A DNA stretch of 44,165 nt from an uncultured Erysipelotrichaceae bacterium (GTDB lineage Bacteria; Bacillota_I; Bacilli_A; RFN20; CAG-826), in NCBI GenBank assembly GCA_902802905.1, contig CADCNT010000013.1:1-44165 (forward strand). The letters are read 5' to 3'. Every line of letters starts with the position of its first letter. Position 1 is the stretch's first letter. The position numbers were made by a program, and so were the translations under genes. Positions 43,847 through 44,165 of this stretch are shown piece after piece. The notes beneath the pieces were generated by a model that ran no database searches, had not been told where the DNA came from, and was given only the letters and a program-made list of their open reading frames with translations.

Positions 43847-43984
43847 GTGACATCCTCCCCCACTTATAGAAGATGGGGGCTTCCCACTCAAGAAATCCTG
43901 TGATTTCAGTATCAATGGGCTATCCCCGAGAGTCCCTCGGTTAAGGATATTTTATATCAAGACATCCAACTTGTTTATAAATGT
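43847..43984 (-). ncRNA. IS200/IS605 right-end / TnpB omega-RNA scaffold
   Basis: This segment between the tnpB stop and the element end contains two stem-loops. CCGAGGGACTCTCGG lies near 43925-43939, and CCCCC...GGGGG near 43856-43877 just before the terminal GGATGTCAC. This is the layout of IS605-type right ends that form the omega-RNA; the guide would be the flanking bases beyond 43847. The end is inferred from the GTCAC motif. Confidence 0.68.
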
Positions 43985-44165
43985 TTAATTAGAAGGATTA
44001 AGAACCATTCTCATTCCTTCTTTTTTGATGTTAACCGCGGCATTATGGTCACGGTTATGCTTGACACCACAATTTGGGCAAATCCAAGTTTTGTTTTTAA
44101 GCAGCAAATCGGTTTTACGATATCCACATTCTGAACATAATTGGCTAGATGGGAAATATCTATCA
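43985..44165 (-). CDS. tnpB: TnpB RNA-guided nuclease, C-terminal 59 residues (partial)
   Basis: Partial frame with no start in the window; codons run from 44164 down to a TAA at 43985-43987. It contains the TnpB zinc ribbon (LCSECGYR and WICPNCG) and the RuvC-III motif HNRDHNAAVN with its catalytic Asp, then EGMRMVLNPSN. This is the end of an OrfB/TnpB protein. The zinc ribbon and RuvC-III Asp are intact, so the visible part shows no decay. Confidence 0.9.
   Translation of the reverse strand, partial: DRYFPSSQLCSECGYRKTDLLLKNKTWICPNCGVKHNRDHNAAVNIKKEGMRMVLNPSN

Larger units (their letters stand above)
43847..44165 (-). mobile_element. 3' part of an IS200/IS605-family element (truncated by the window edge)
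   Basis: The element consists of the tnpB 3' end plus the structured right end, terminating at GTCAC (43851-43847). It continues beyond 44165, so the left end, any tnpA and the full tnpB are not visible. It is inserted directly upstream of the glycosyltransferase start. Confidence 0.78.

Noticed and set aside
1-44165. Mycoplasma-type code with UGA as Trp
   Set aside because: Several genes end in UGA at tight junctions (2177, 11932, 22883), and Trp is encoded by UGG.

Overview
The window is AT-rich and densely packed, with short operons that mostly run on the minus strand. Gene content points to a low-GC, anaerobic, probably gut-associated Bacilli or Mollicutes-related Firmicute. Evidence includes lipoprotein processing (Lgt and a lipobox protein), a BspA-type leucine-rich repeat surface protein, discoidin-domain glycosidases, strong AGGAGG-type ribosome sites, and selenium/molybdenum-type purine fermentation genes. 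UGA is used as a stop at several overlapping gene junctions (for example near 2177, 11932 and 22883), and Trp is encoded by UGG. This argues for genetic code 11 and against a Mycoplasma/Spiroplasma-type code 4 organism. The species cannot be named from this sequence alone.

Layout. (1) 134-9908, minus: a seven-gene surface/glycan operon with a BspA-like LRR protein, a secreted GH84 hexosaminidase, a membrane-anchored discoidin-repeat protein, a PQ-loop small membrane protein translationally coupled to a ROK sugar kinase, and two small membrane proteins. (2) 10028-10501, plus: a P-loop kinase. (3) 10532-15676, minus: six overlapping genes for a TIM-barrel isomerase, an unknown membrane/helical-repeat protein, a Nudix protein, a zeta-like kinase, an alpha/beta hydrolase and a histidine-phosphatase-like protein. 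Three of these have non-canonical catalytic motifs. (4) 15794-16411, plus: uridine kinase.

(5) 16504-33266, minus: the centrepiece, a 15-gene cluster matching the anaerobic purine/urate catabolic clusters known from gut bacteria. In transcription order it holds mocA, a three-subunit molybdenum hydroxylase, a hydantoinase, SsnA-like aminohydrolase, a PreA-like flavin/Fe-S reductase, a second three-subunit molybdenum hydroxylase, a threonine-synthase-like PLP enzyme, a second PLP enzyme, YgeY, YgeW and an unknown six-helix membrane protein. Most gaps are 0-4 bp or overlaps. (6) 33318-34827, minus: lgt and a CPBP protease. (7) 34895-35812, plus: carbamate kinase, the expected ATP-yielding partner of YgeW. 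(8) 35884-37200, minus: an unknown lipoprotein. (9) 37334-42150, minus: gdhA-DUF1015-serC-serA. (10) 42310-43830, minus: a glycosyltransferase and a guanine-deaminase-like protein. (11) 43847-44165: the 3' end of an IS200/IS605-type element with the C-terminus of TnpB and its omega-RNA end.

How it may fit together (inference): guanine is deaminated to xanthine. Xanthine or urate is processed by the molybdenum hydroxylases, possibly reduced by the PreA-like enzyme, and opened by the two amidohydrolases. YgeY and YgeW then remove ureido/carbamoyl groups, the PLP enzymes deaminate the C3 product, and carbamate kinase recovers ATP. GdhA and SerC could reuse the released ammonia. No purine permease is visible in the window. 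No CRISPR array, tRNA or rRNA was seen, and no gene-free stretch exceeds 300 bases.
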